Below are positions 7,310 through 14,445 of a DNA stretch of 15,481 nucleotides, in pieces. Positions within the stretch are counted from its first letter, which is position 1. Each line of letters opens with the position of its first letter. The DNA is taken from the NCBI GenBank assembly GCA_022710245.1, contig JAKLHH010000048.1:1-15481 (forward strand), read 5' to 3'. Both the position numbers and the translations under genes were made by a program. The DNA is from Myxococcota bacterium. GTDB lineage: Bacteria; Myxococcota; Polyangia; GCA-2747355; JAKLHH01. The notes beneath the pieces are model-generated. The model did not search any database, had not been told where the DNA came from, and saw only the letters and a list, made by a program, of their open reading frames with translations.

Positions 7310-7638
7310 GCGAGGGGAGCGGACCGTCCTTCCAGGACCTGCTGCAGACCGCCCAGCGCATGCAGCAGGAGCTCGGCAAGGTGCAGGCCGAGCTCGCCCA
7401 GAAGACCGTCGAGGGCTCGTCCGGCGGCGGCATGGTGCGGGCGGTCGCCAACGGGCGGCAGCAGCTGCTCTCGATCCACATCGAGCGCGAGGTGATCGAC
7501 CCCGCCGAGGGCGCCATGCTGCAGGACCTGATCGTCGCCGCCGTGAACCAGGCGCTGGCGAAGGCGGCCGAGGTGGCCCAGCAGGAGATGGCGAAGGTCA
7601 CCGGCCAGGTCAACCTCAAGCTGACCGGACTCCTCTGA
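7306..7638 (+). CDS. ybaB: YbaB/EbfC family nucleoid-associated protein
   Basis: A 110-residue protein of the usual family length. The N-terminal helix has the pattern DLLQTAQRMQQELGKVQAEL (11-30), followed by a beta region with GGGMVRAVANGRQQLLSIHI and a C-terminal helix DLIVAAVNQALAKAAE, the order seen in YbaB. These form tweezer-shaped dimers that bind DNA with little sequence preference. The ATG overlaps the dnaX stop (ATGA) and is preceded by GGAGG at 7291-7295, so the two are translationally coupled. The dnaX-ybaB-recR order is widely conserved in bacteria. Confidence 0.95.
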   Translation: MSEGSGPSFQDLLQTAQRMQQELGKVQAELAQKTVEGSSGGGMVRAVANGRQQLLSIHIEREVIDPAEGAMLQDLIVAAVNQALAKAAEVAQQEMAKVTGQVNLKLTGLL

Positions 7639-7681
7639 CCGGAGCCCCTGCGGATCGGCGCGGCCGATCCAGCGAGCGCGC

Positions 7682-8272
7682 ATGGCCGATCCCCTGAGCA
7701 TGCTGATCCAGCACCTCGCGCGCCTCCCCGGGATCGGGGAGAAGACCGCGGCGCGGCTCGCCTTCCATATCCTCCGCTCGCCTCCCAGCTACGCCGAGGA
7801 TCTCGCCCGCGCCATCGTGGAGGTCAAGCAGCGGCTGCGGGAGTGCTCGGTCTGCTTCCAGCTCACCGAGAGCGACCCCTGCGCGCTCTGCGCCGACGCG
7901 CGGCGTGACGCGAGCCTGCTCTGCGTGGTGGCGCTGCCGCAGGACCTGCTGGCGCTCGAGCGCACCGGGAGCTTCCGCGGCCGCTATCACGTGCTCCACG
8001 GCGTGCTCTCCCCGCTCGACGGCGTCGGCCCCGACGATCTGCGCATCCAGCCGCTGCTCGCGCGGCTCGCAGGCGGCGAGGTGCAGGAGGTGATCGTCGC
8101 GACCAGCCCCAACGTCGAGGGCGACGCGACGGCGCTCTACCTGGCCCGGCTGATCAAGCCGCTCGGCGTGCGCGTGACGCGCATCGCGAGCGGCGTGCCC
8201 ATCGGGGGCGACCTCGAGTACGCCGACGGCGTCACCCTGAACCGCGCGCTGGAGGGCAGGCGGGAGCTCTGA
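7682..8272 (+). CDS. recR: Recombination mediator RecR
   Basis: A 196-residue protein of full family length. It opens with a helix-hairpin-helix region (LARLPGIGEKTAARLAFHIL, 12-31), then a zinc finger C55-x2-C58-x8-C67-x2-C70. The Toprim domain follows, with E93 in LERTGSFRGRYHVLHG and TSPNVEGDATALYL at 141-154. The conserved GVPIGGDLEYAD (171-182) comes near the end. RecR works with RecO and RecF to load RecA at single-strand gaps; none of those partners is in this window. It lies 43 nt after ybaB and has only a weak ribosome site (GCGAG upstream), probably relying on the operon transcript. No T-tract terminator follows; it converges on the small lipoprotein gene 40 nt away. Confidence 0.97.
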   Translation: MADPLSMLIQHLARLPGIGEKTAARLAFHILRSPPSYAEDLARAIVEVKQRLRECSVCFQLTESDPCALCADARRDASLLCVVALPQDLLALERTGSFRGRYHVLHGVLSPLDGVGPDDLRIQPLLARLAGGEVQEVIVATSPNVEGDATALYLARLIKPLGVRVTRIASGVPIGGDLEYADGVTLNRALEGRREL

Positions 8273-8312
8273 GGGCTCACCTCGCGCAGGGACACGCGCG
8301 GGCGGGTCGCGC

Positions 8313-8567
8313 TCAGTAGCAGCGCGTCTCGTAGCGGAGGCAGGCGCGCTCCGGCCGGCAGCGCGACTCCCAGGCCATGCAGCGACCGGCGGCCCAGACC
8401 CGGCAGAACCGATCGCAGCGATCGCGCACGCCCCAGTAGCCGCAGACGTTCTGGCAGTTCGCGCGAGGGCCGTGGTGTCGATGATGGACCGGCACCAGAC
8501 AGCTGAGCAGCGGGATCGCGGCGAGGAGCAGACAGAGGAGCAGGGCGCGCTTCAGCAGCTTCACCAT
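8313..8567 (-). CDS. Small cysteine-rich lipoprotein of unknown function
   Basis: An 84-residue protein with a good ribosome site (TGGAGG, plus positions 8574-8579, about 6 nt from the ATG) and its own promoter-like boxes. The N-terminus has two lysines, a hydrophobic core and the lipobox LLSC, with lipidation predicted at Cys23. The mature chain is only about 60 residues yet has eight more cysteines at 38, 42, 51, 55, 63, 70, 76 and 83 (spacing C-x3-C-x8-C-x3-C-x7-C-x6-C-x5-C-x6-C), enough for four disulfides. A histidine-rich stretch HHRHH (28-32) directly follows the anchor. I do not recognise the fold. A disulfide-stabilised or metal-binding envelope protein is a guess. Confidence 0.85.
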   Translation of the reverse strand: MVKLLKRALLLCLLLAAIPLLSCLVPVHHRHHGPRANCQNVCGYWGVRDRCDRFCRVWAAGRCMAWESRCRPERACLRYETRCY

Positions 8568-8594
8568 GGCAGGCCTCCAGGTTCGCAGCGATCC

Positions 8595-8623
8595 AGTCTA
8601 CAGCAAACACGCCGGGACGTCAG
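8595..8623 (-). promoter_or_regulatory. Possible promoter of the cysteine-rich lipoprotein gene
   Basis: The minus strand shows CTGACG (plus 8618-8623) and TAGACT (plus 8595-8600) with a 17-bp spacer, each 4/6 to consensus. A start near 8588 would leave a leader of about 20 nt that includes the TGGAGG ribosome site. Confidence 0.4.
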
Positions 8624-8672
8624 GTGCGCGGATCACCGCAGGGCGTGGCCTCGAGGCTGGCCGGGGGAGCGG

Positions 8673-8701
8673 TTGGACCCGACCAGGGACTCGGCTAGAA
8701 T
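8673..8701 (+). promoter_or_regulatory. Possible promoter of the HEAT-repeat lipoprotein gene
   Basis: TTGGAC (8673-8678) and TAGAAT (8696-8701, 5/6 to the -10 consensus) are 17 bp apart. The predicted start near 8708 gives a leader of about 28 nt carrying GGAGG at 8720-8724, which favours the ATG at 8736 over the in-frame GTG at 8715. Confidence 0.45.
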
Positions 8702-8735
8702 CCAGGTCCACACCGTGCCGGAGGCGTCGTCGGCG

Positions 8736-11345
8736 ATGACTTGTCCAAGGATCGGCCGCTCGCAGGGCAGCCAGTGCAGATCGGGCGGGCGGCTGCTCCC
8801 GCTCGCGCTCCTCGCGGTGGCAGCCTGCCATCCGCCACCGCCCGCCATGCCGCCTCGCCTCGAGCCCGCTGCGGACTGCCCGGAGCCGCCCGCCGAGCTG
8901 AGCGCGGTCGAGGAGCAGCGCACGCTCAGCCGCGAGGCCCGCGAGGCCCGCGCGAACCTGATGGCGCGCGTCGAGGGCGGGGACGCCCGGCTCTTCGCCA
9001 CGCTGCACCCGCCGGAGCTCGCGCTCGTCGAGGCGACGCTGGTCGCGCCGGCGCCGGCGCGGCAGCAGGACGCCGCCTGGCTGCGCGAGCACCTGCTGAC
9101 CGCGAGCCTCGAGCTGCACACGCCAGAGCCCCTCGCGCTGCTGGACGGCGACCTCCGCGGGGTGGAGCTCGTCGACGAGAAGGGGCAGGCCTACGAGGCC
9201 CTCTACCTGACCTCGCGCTCGGACAGCCAGGGCTGGACCTACCGCCTCGTCCTCGACCCGCGCGTCTTCGCGCAGGAGAAGGATCTGACCCGGGTGACCC
9301 TGAAGCTCCGCGCGGGCGGGCGCACCCTGACCGCCAGCTGGGGTCTCTCGCGCCGAGCGCTCGAGGCGCTCGACGAGCTCCCGACCGTCCACTACCTCTC
9401 CGCGCTCCGCGAGCTCCGCTGGGCGCGCTGGGAGCTCCTCTCCGGCGAGCGTGAGCCGGCGCTCTCGCGCCTCAAGGACGTGCTCGCCTGTGCGCCGGAC
9501 CTGGCGCCGGCGGCGGAGCTCGCCGCGGCGGTGCGCGCGAAGCCAGCCCCGACCACCGTCGAGGAGCTCCAGCTCCCGGCGGGCGAGGTGGGCTTCCCCG
9601 AGCTCGAGCTCGGCGCCGCGCTGCTCGCGCGGCTCGCGGCACCCGCGGCGATGGGGCTGGTGCCAGCGGCCCAGGTGCGGCAGGCGCAGGGGGCGCTCCG
9701 CGACGCGGCCAGCGCGGCTCGCCGCCTGCGCGGGGAGTCGCGGGGCGCGATGGGAGCCTCGTTCCGTGAGGCGCTGTCCCGTCTCGAGGGCGCGCTGCTC
9801 CGCTTCGACGAGGCGCTCGCGCGTCTCCTCGCCGCCGGGCTCGACGTGATGGCGCGCCCCGAGGCGGGCCCGCGCCCGCCGCTGCTCCGGACCGCAGGAG
9901 GACCGTCCGCCGAGACCGTGCGCCGCGAGCTCGAGCGCCGGCTGGCGCTCGCCAACGCGGGCCTCCTGCCCCAGGCGGTGGCCGCGCCGGCCGGCGAGGA
10001 GGCGCGGCTCCGCGAGGTGCGGCCGCGGCTCGAGGCCCAGCGCGGCGCCGAGCGAGTGATCACGAAGCTGCACCGGATCCGCGGCCGTGGCTGGGTGCAC
10101 CCCGGCCTGCCGCCGCTCAAGTACGAGGTGAGCTTCGTCGACCACAGCGGCGACCTCTGGCGCGAGGAGCTGCGAGGCCTGCGCACGCTCGAGGAGGTGC
10201 GGGGCCTGGCGCGGCGACTGCTCACCCACGAGCTCGAGGGCTTCGACGCCGGCGCGGCCTCGCTCGCGCTGCGCGGCCTGGTGCAGCTGCCGGCTGCGGC
10301 GGGGCAGGCGGTGCTCGGCGGCGAGCCGCGGGCGCGGCTCCTCGCGCTGGCGGCCTCGCCGCGCCCCGGCGCCGCCGCGGGGGCGCTGCGCGCGCTGGGG
10401 GCGCTGAAGGGCCAGGACGTCGGCGCCGCGCTGACGCTGGCGAGCCGCTCGCCGAGGCCAGAGCTGCGGGCGGCGGCGCTCGAGGCGCTGGGCGAGCGCG
10501 GGCTCGCCGAGGACCGCGGCCTGCTCCGCGCCGGTCTCCGCGATGGGGATCCGGCGGTGGCCCGCGCCGCGCTCCTCGCCCTGCTCAGGCTCCGCGACGC
10601 GGAGGGGCTCGCGCGGACCCGCGGAGTGCTCGCTGCCGGTGGGGCGGAGGCGGAGGCGCTGCTGCAGGCGCTGGCCGTCGGTCCCGCCCACCCCGCGCTC
10701 GGCAAGGAGCTCCTCCGCGCGCTCAAGGGCGAGGCCACCCCGCCGCTCCTCTGCGCGGCGCTGGTCCGCGCCCACGAGGGCGCCGCCGCGCCGGCGCTCG
10801 GCAAGCTCTACGAGCAGGCGCCGGCGCTGCGCCTGGCCATCGTCGAGGCGGCCCGCGGGTCGGCCTTCGAGAAGCTCCTCACCCGCGCCGCGGGTGAGGA
10901 CTCGCCGGCGCCGCTGCGGCGGCCCGCGCTGGCGCGGCTGGCGGAGCTCAAGCAACCGCCGCGGGCGCTCTTCGAGAAGGCGCTCGCCGAGCAGGACCGC
11001 GGCCTGCGGCTGGCCGCGCACCTCGGGCTGGCCCGGCTGGGGCGCGCCGAGTCGCTGCTCGCGCTGGGAGACGGCGCCCGCGGGAGCTGCGAGGAGCGCG
11101 CGCTGGTCATCGGGCCGCTCAGCGCCGCGATGGACGCACGGTCGCGGGGCAAGCTCCTCATCGATGGGCTGCAGAGCGCCTGCGGCGATCTCCTGCCGCT
11201 GCTCTGGCCGGAGGTCGTGCGCTACCACGCGGAGGACGCGAGCGTCCTCAGGGCCGCCCTCTCTCACGGGGACCGACGGCTACGGGTTCAGGCGGCGCTG
11301 CTCAGCCTCGGGCTCCGCAGCGGGGCTGTAGTGGCACCCCGGTGA
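8736..11345 (+). CDS. HEAT-repeat lipoprotein
   Basis: An 869-residue protein. The ATG at 8736 gives a lipoprotein signal: basic start, LLPLALLAVAAC core, lipobox AVAAC with Cys31, then a proline run. The frame is open upstream to 8472, but those codons precede the likely transcription start and would bury the signal. Residues about 50-210 hold a helical segment and a beta-rich stretch (LLDGDLRGVELVDEKGQAYE, then the TYRLVLDPRVF region), and 210-520 are mostly helical. From about 525 onward there are degenerate HEAT repeats rich in ALRALG, RAAALEALGERGL and LRLAAHLGLARLG. Such solenoids bind proteins; the ligand is unknown. The long frames on the opposite strand are GC-driven artefacts. It is divergent from the small lipoprotein gene and about 85 nt upstream of mglB. 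Confidence 0.88.
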   Translation: MTCPRIGRSQGSQCRSGGRLLPLALLAVAACHPPPPAMPPRLEPAADCPEPPAELSAVEEQRTLSREAREARANLMARVEGGDARLFATLHPPELALVEATLVAPAPARQQDAAWLREHLLTASLELHTPEPLALLDGDLRGVELVDEKGQAYEALYLTSRSDSQGWTYRLVLDPRVFAQEKDLTRVTLKLRAGGRTLTASWGLSRRALEALDELPTVHYLSALRELRWARWELLSGEREPALSRLKDVLACAPDLAPAAELAAAVRAKPAPTTVEELQLPAGEVGFPELELGAALLARLAAPAAMGLVPAAQVRQAQGALRDAASAARRLRGESRGAMGASFREALSRLEGALLRFDEALARLLAAGLDVMARPEAGPRPPLLRTAGGPSAETVRRELERRLALANAGLLPQAVAAPAGEEARLREVRPRLEAQRGAERVITKLHRIRGRGWVHPGLPPLKYEVSFVDHSGDLWREELRGLRTLEEVRGLARRLLTHELEGFDAGAASLALRGLVQLPAAAGQAVLGGEPRARLLALAASPRPGAAAGALRALGALKGQDVGAALTLASRSPRPELRAAALEALGERGLAEDRGLLRAGLRDGDPAVARAALLALLRLRDAEGLARTRGVLAAGGAEAEALLQALAVGPAHPALGKELLRALKGEATPPLLCAALVRAHEGAAAPALGKLYEQAPALRLAIVEAARGSAFEKLLTRAAGEDSPAPLRRPALARLAELKQPPRALFEKALAEQDRGLRLAAHLGLARLGRAESLLALGDGARGSCEERALVIGPLSAAMDARSRGKLLIDGLQSACGDLLPLLWPEVVRYHAEDASVLRAALSHGDRRLRVQAALLSLGLRSGAVVAPR

Positions 11346-11362
11346 ACGGCGCAGCATAGTAC

Positions 11363-11389
11363 TTGAATCGCACAGGGCTTTCTGATAAT
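11363..11389 (+). promoter_or_regulatory. Possible promoter of the mglB-mglA operon
   Basis: TTGAAT (11363-11368) and GATAAT (11384-11389, 5/6) lie in the short A/T-richer gap before mglB. The 15-bp spacer is shorter than the usual 17, so this is weaker than the other promoters noted here. It would give a leader of about 35 nt with AAGGAG at 11418-11423. Confidence 0.35.
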
Positions 11390-11429
11390 CCAGAGGCGCC
11401 AGGTTCATCCCCCCGGTAAGGAGTTCGGC

Positions 11430-11909
11430 ATGAACCCCGAAATGGTCATGTACGAAGAGGAGTTCCAGCAGATCCAGACGGTGTGCTCCCGTCTGCACCG
11501 GGAGTCCAACTCAAAGGCCGTGCTCCTGATCGACAAGAACGGCCAGCTGATCGCCGAATCGGGCGACACCTCGACGCTGGACACCACCTCCCTCTCGTCG
11601 CTGACCGCCGGCAATGTGGCAGCGACAGGTGGCATCGCCAAGCTGCTCAAGGAGAAGGAGTTCACCGGCCAGTTCCACGAGGGCGAGCATACCAACATCC
11701 ACATCTCGCTGGTCGCGCAGCGGGTGATCCTCGTCATCCTGTTCGACGAGCGATCCTCGCTCGGCCTCGTCCGCCTGCGCGTGCGCAAGGCCGCCGACGA
11801 GCTGACGCGCATCTTTGACTCGCTGATGGCGAAGGTGGAGACGCCGTCGGCCCCGTCGATCTTTTCCGAGATCACCGATGAGGACATCGACAACCTATTC
11901 AAGGACTAG
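11430..11909 (+). CDS. mglB: MglB, roadblock/LC7 regulator of the polarity GTPase
   Basis: A 159-residue protein, the same length as M. xanthus MglB. It is a roadblock/LC7 domain: helix EEEFQQIQTVCSRLHRES (9-26), strand AVLLIDKNGQLIAESG (30-45), the SLSSLTAGNVAATGGIAKLL helix (54-73), strands NIHISLVAQRVILVILFDE (89-107) and a last helix to about 137. The acidic tail DEDIDNLFKD corresponds to the C-terminal extension reported to bind MglA. MglB homodimers act as GTPase-activating protein and nucleotide-exchange regulator for MglA at the lagging pole. The start is well supported by AAGGAG six bases upstream of ATG 11430. It is followed after 6 nt by mglA. Confidence 0.96.
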   Translation: MNPEMVMYEEEFQQIQTVCSRLHRESNSKAVLLIDKNGQLIAESGDTSTLDTTSLSSLTAGNVAATGGIAKLLKEKEFTGQFHEGEHTNIHISLVAQRVILVILFDERSSLGLVRLRVRKAADELTRIFDSLMAKVETPSAPSIFSEITDEDIDNLFKD

Positions 11910-11915
11910 CCGCCG

Positions 11916-12503
11916 ATGTCGTTCATCAACTACTCCTCACGGGAGATCAACTGCAAGATCGTCTACTACGGGCCTGGCCTGTGTGGGAAGACGACCAACC
12001 TGCAGTACATCTACGCGCGGACCAACCCCGAGGCCAAGGGCAAGATGATCTCGCTGGCCACGGAGACCGAGCGGACGCTCTTCTTCGACTTCCTCCCGCT
12101 CTCGCTCGGCGAGATCCGTGGCTTCAAGACCCGCTTTCACCTCTACACCGTTCCGGGCCAGGTCTTCTACGACGCGAGCCGCAAGCTGATCCTGAAGGGC
12201 GTCGACGGGGTGGTCTACGTCGCTGACTCGCAGATCCAGCGCACCGAGGCGAACATCGAGAGCCTCGACAACCTCCGCTACAACCTGCAGGAGCAGGGCT
12301 ACGACCTGGACAAGCTCCCCTACTGCGTCCAGTACAACAAGCGCGACCTGCCGAACGTCGCGCCGGTCGATCAGCTCCGCGAGCTCCTGAACCCGACCAA
12401 CGTCCCCGACTTCGAGGCCGTGGCCACCACCGGGTTCGGCGTCTTCACGACGCTGAAGGCGGTGGCCAAGCTGGTCCTCACCGAGCTCAAGCGCGGCCGG
12501 TGA
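11916..12503 (+). CDS. mglA: MglA, Ras-like polarity GTPase
   Basis: A 195-residue small GTPase, the same length as M. xanthus MglA and with its motifs at the same positions: P-loop GPGLCGKT (19-26), the arginine R53 used as intrinsic finger, TVPGQ (78-82, in place of the Ras DxxG, with Q82 catalytic) and the base-recognition motif NKRD (141-144). In GTP form MglA clusters at the leading pole and recruits motility machinery for gliding or type IV pili. MglB, encoded just upstream, switches it off. It lacks a lipid anchor or transmembrane segment. All catalytic residues appear intact. The next gene follows after only 3 nt. Confidence 0.97.
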   Translation: MSFINYSSREINCKIVYYGPGLCGKTTNLQYIYARTNPEAKGKMISLATETERTLFFDFLPLSLGEIRGFKTRFHLYTVPGQVFYDASRKLILKGVDGVVYVADSQIQRTEANIESLDNLRYNLQEQGYDLDKLPYCVQYNKRDLPNVAPVDQLRELLNPTNVPDFEAVATTGFGVFTTLKAVAKLVLTELKRGR

Positions 12504-12506
12504 GCC

Positions 12507-12776
12507 GTGCCCTTCCGCTTCCGCGAGCGTGAGCTCCGCGTCACTCGCAACCAGACCGGCGAGCTGGTGCACTACCTGATCGAGGATCCCGTGCGCGGCG
12601 TGCAGCACCGGCTCTACGAGGTGGAGCTGGAGGTCGCCCAGCTCCTCGACGGCAAGCGCAGCGCCGAGAAGGTCGCCAAGCAGATCAACAAGAAGCGCAA
12701 CCTGAGCCTGACCGAGGTCGACGTGGAGTCGTTCGCCACGCAGCTCCTCGCGCTCGGGTTCGTGGAGCGGGTCTAG
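12507..12776 (+). CDS. Small PqqD/RRE-like protein in the mglBA operon
   Basis: An 89-residue protein starting at GTG 12507, three bases after the mglA stop, so very likely co-translated. The pattern is that of PqqD-type domains (PF05402): strands RVTRNQTGELVHYLIEDPVRG and HRLYEVELEVAQLLDGKRSAEKV, where the tyrosine and acidic residue precede an ALQLLDG-like helix, then a winged-helix half ending in ESFATQLLALGFV. PqqD domains (RiPP recognition elements) bind peptide leaders for modifying enzymes. No peptide precursor, radical SAM enzyme or protease is nearby, so the fold has probably been reused here as an MglA/MglB accessory. The family assignment is by eye and the function is inferred from position only. 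Confidence 0.8.
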   Translation: MPFRFRERELRVTRNQTGELVHYLIEDPVRGVQHRLYEVELEVAQLLDGKRSAEKVAKQINKKRNLSLTEVDVESFATQLLALGFVERV

Positions 12777-12841
12777 CTCCACCGTCTGATGATTGGCCAC
12801 ATCTTCGATGTCCGGCGGCGCGGGGACTCCCGCTCGCGGGG

Positions 12842-12898
12842 GGCGCTGGTCCTCGCGTCCCTTCGGGACGCTCCGGGATGAGACAGCAGCGCCCTCCC
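12842..12898 (+). repeat. Palindromic repeat, copy A
   Basis: This 57-bp unit matches copy B at 54 of 57 positions. Its core is a perfect hairpin GCGTCCC-TTC-GGGACGC at 12855-12871, followed by TCCGGGATGAGACAGC. The third member of the family lies inverted at 5191-5232 in dnaX. Its form, intergenic and palindromic in high-GC DNA, is that of a REP-like element. Confidence 0.88.
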
Positions 12899-12980
12899 CA
12901 CCCCTCGCTCACTCGCGGGCGAGCGCCGTGCGGACCACTGAGAGAGAGCCCGCTCCTTCGGCGCGGGGCGGGGCGCTGGG

Positions 12981-13037
12981 GGCGCCGGTCCTCGCGTCCC
13001 TTCGGGACGCTCCGGGATGAGACAGCGACGCCCTCCC
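12981..13037 (+). repeat. Palindromic repeat, copy B
   Basis: Second direct copy, 139 bp downstream of copy A, with the hairpin GCGTCCC-TTC-GGGACGC at 12994-13010. It differs from copy A at one base near the left end (C for T) and two near GATGAGACAGC. Both copies are preceded by a GGCGCGGGG motif, suggesting the repeated unit extends loosely to the left. Confidence 0.88.
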
Positions 13038-13191
13038 GCGGCGCCCCACGCCGCCTCGTCGACGAAACAAGATGTGTAGGATCGTGAGAGCTCCACCATC
13101 GCCCTCGTCGTCGATCAGCGCATCGCGATCGGTCGCCTGGGCAGGCCAGCGGGCTGGAGGCCGGAGCAGCGGGTCGGCGCTGGCGCCTCGC

Positions 13192-13935
13192 TCAGCGTGG
13201 AGGCTCCGGCGACGCGGCGGCGCCAGCTGGCGTGGAGGAGCGCGCGAGGGCCGCATCCACCGCCTCCCGCGCCGCCTGGTAGGCGTCCCGGTCCCCGCCC
13301 GCGGCGAGCTCCTCCGCGGCGAGCTGCAGCTGCCAGTCCGCCTCCTCGAGCTTGCCCTCGCCGGCGAGGAGCTGGATCAGCTCGCTGCGCACGCGCAGGT
13401 CGGGCTGCTGATCCAGCGACCGCCTGAGCAGGCCCTCGGCCTCGCCGCGGTCGCCGGCGCGTCGGAGGACCAGCCGCGCCAGGTTCGCGCAGGCGCGCGC
13501 GGTGGCGTGCGTGTCGTCGAGCGCCGAGCGGTAGACGCGCTCGGCGTCGCGCGCCTCGCCGAGCTCGTAGAGGCTGTCGGCGAGCCCCAGCGCGAGGGCG
13601 TAACGGGAGCCCTGCGGCGCCTCCTCGACGGCCAGCTGGAACGCGTCGGCGGCCGCGCGGTGGTTCTTGAAGTGACGGTGGACGGCGCCGAGCTTGCCCT
13701 GCAGATAGCTCCCCGGCGCCGCGAAGCGCAGCAGGCGCTCGCCCCGGATCAGCGCGAGCACCTCGCGAGCGCCCGCCGAGGAGGCGAGCGCCTGGGCGAG
13801 CGCGCGCTCGAAGTGGAGACGGCGCCGGGCCACGGCGAGTCGCAGCACACCCTCGAGGCAGACGATCGGCGTGAGGAAGAGCAGGCTCTGCCCCCAGCTC
13901 AGGCCGAGCTCGCGGCCGACGGAGATGCCAGCCAC
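13192..13935 (-). CDS. TPR-repeat protein, membrane-anchored
   Basis: A 247-residue protein with a hydrophobic segment near the N-terminus (about 12-34, LSWGQSLLFLTPIVCLEGVL) and tetratricopeptide-like helices from about 78 to 210, for example KLGAVHRHFKNHRAAADAFQ, LADSLYELGEARDAERVYRS and LARLVLRRAGDRGEAEGLLR. It ends in a short Pro/Ala tail. TPR proteins are protein-protein scaffolds; the partner is unknown. The only canonical start is GTG 13935, with no clear ribosome site. The frame stays open further upstream and encodes a plausible extra hydrophobic stretch (PRRLLYLALGVAG), but I found no ATG, GTG or TTG there. It is second in a two-gene unit, 52 nt after the OB-fold-like gene. Confidence 0.8.
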   Translation of the reverse strand: MAGISVGRELGLSWGQSLLFLTPIVCLEGVLRLAVARRRLHFERALAQALASSAGAREVLALIRGERLLRFAAPGSYLQGKLGAVHRHFKNHRAAADAFQLAVEEAPQGSRYALALGLADSLYELGEARDAERVYRSALDDTHATARACANLARLVLRRAGDRGEAEGLLRRSLDQQPDLRVRSELIQLLAGEGKLEEADWQLQLAAEELAAGGDRDAYQAAREAVDAALARSSTPAGAAASPEPPR

Positions 13936-13987
13936 CCCGAGCGCGAGGTAGAGGAGGCGTCGCGGCCAGAGGACGAGGCGCGGGCTG

Positions 13988-14212
13988 TCAGCCGAGGAGG
14001 CGATAGCGCTTGACCTCCAGGATGTCGCCGAGCATGGCGATGCCCAGCTGCCGCGTCGCGAGCCTCCCCTCCACCTCGGCGCGGACCCCGTCGACGAGCA
14101 GGTCGGCGCCGCCGCCCTTGAGCTGGAAGGTGACCCCCTGCTCGGTGGTGAGCACCCAGTGGCCCCCGCCCTCCAGATCGCTCTGGCTCACCCGACCCAC
14201 GTACTTGGTCAT
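13988..14212 (-). CDS. Small OB-fold-like protein
   Basis: A 74-residue protein with a strong ribosome site (GAGGAGGA, plus 14217-14224, 5 nt before the ATG). It is almost entirely beta-strand in pattern: KYVGRVSQSDLEGGGHWVL, GVTFQLKGG, LLVDGVRAEVEGRL and GDILEVKRYRLL. The GGG-x-W-x-L followed by a G-x-x-A-x-V-x-G element resembles small single-domain OB folds that report or bind ligands. There is no signal peptide, so it should be cytoplasmic. It shares an operon with the TPR gene. Assignment to a named family is not certain. Confidence 0.8.
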   Translation of the reverse strand: MTKYVGRVSQSDLEGGGHWVLTTEQGVTFQLKGGGADLLVDGVRAEVEGRLATRQLGIAMLGDILEVKRYRLLG

Positions 14213-14353
14213 CGCGTCCTCCTCGACGGCTACTCGCCCGCCCTCAGATCCTGCACCGGGAGGCGGGCGTCCGCCACCGCTCGGGGCGCGTGAGCGCCGT
14301 CACAGCGGCCGTCGGGCGAGGGCTCCTGCCTCCGGGGCTTCGTCCCCTCCGCA

Positions 14354-14380
14354 TTGCCCCGCCGTCACCGGTGGCATAAT
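14354..14380 (+). promoter_or_regulatory. Possible extended -10 promoter of the beta-propeller gene
   Basis: CATAAT at 14375-14380 (5/6) is preceded by TGG at 14372-14374, an extended -10 TGn element, with TTGCCC at 14354-14359 after a 15-bp spacer. The A/T-rich patch ATAATCTCATACT stands out in this GC-rich region. It lies about 65 nt upstream of the start codon at 14446, the only gene it could serve. Confidence 0.45.
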
Positions 14381-14445
14381 CTCATACTCTCCCGGGCGCG
14401 ACCACCGCAGTTTCGGTGTCGACCGCGCGGGCAGGTGGAGGCGTG

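Larger units (their letters stand above)
12777..13191. other. Gene-free region with repeat elements
   Basis: This 415-bp gap lies between the mglB-mglA operon and a convergent TPR gene. No frame in it has coding character. It holds the two direct repeat copies described separately, a 10-bp perfect palindrome TCGTCGACGA (13056-13065) and otherwise unremarkable GC-rich sequence. A short inverted repeat GGAGC/GCTCC spans the stop of the upstream gene (12764-12780) but has no T-tract, so no intrinsic terminator is seen for the operon. Confidence 0.7.

Noticed and set aside
8598..11267. Minus-strand open frame of about 889 codons opposite the HEAT-repeat gene
   Set aside because: Low-complexity Arg/Glu/Ala translation without motifs; the plus frame has a lipoprotein signal, HEAT repeats and a promoter.
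12764..12780. GGAGC/GCTCC hairpin over the stop of the PqqD-like gene as terminator
   Set aside because: Stem of only 5 bp and no T-tract follows.
11937..12800. Minus-strand frame of about 287 codons opposite mglA
   Set aside because: Antisense to a conserved GTPase; composition is typical of a GC-driven shadow.
13056..13065. 10-bp palindrome TCGTCGACGA
   Set aside because: Isolated, too short to assign and not next to a promoter.
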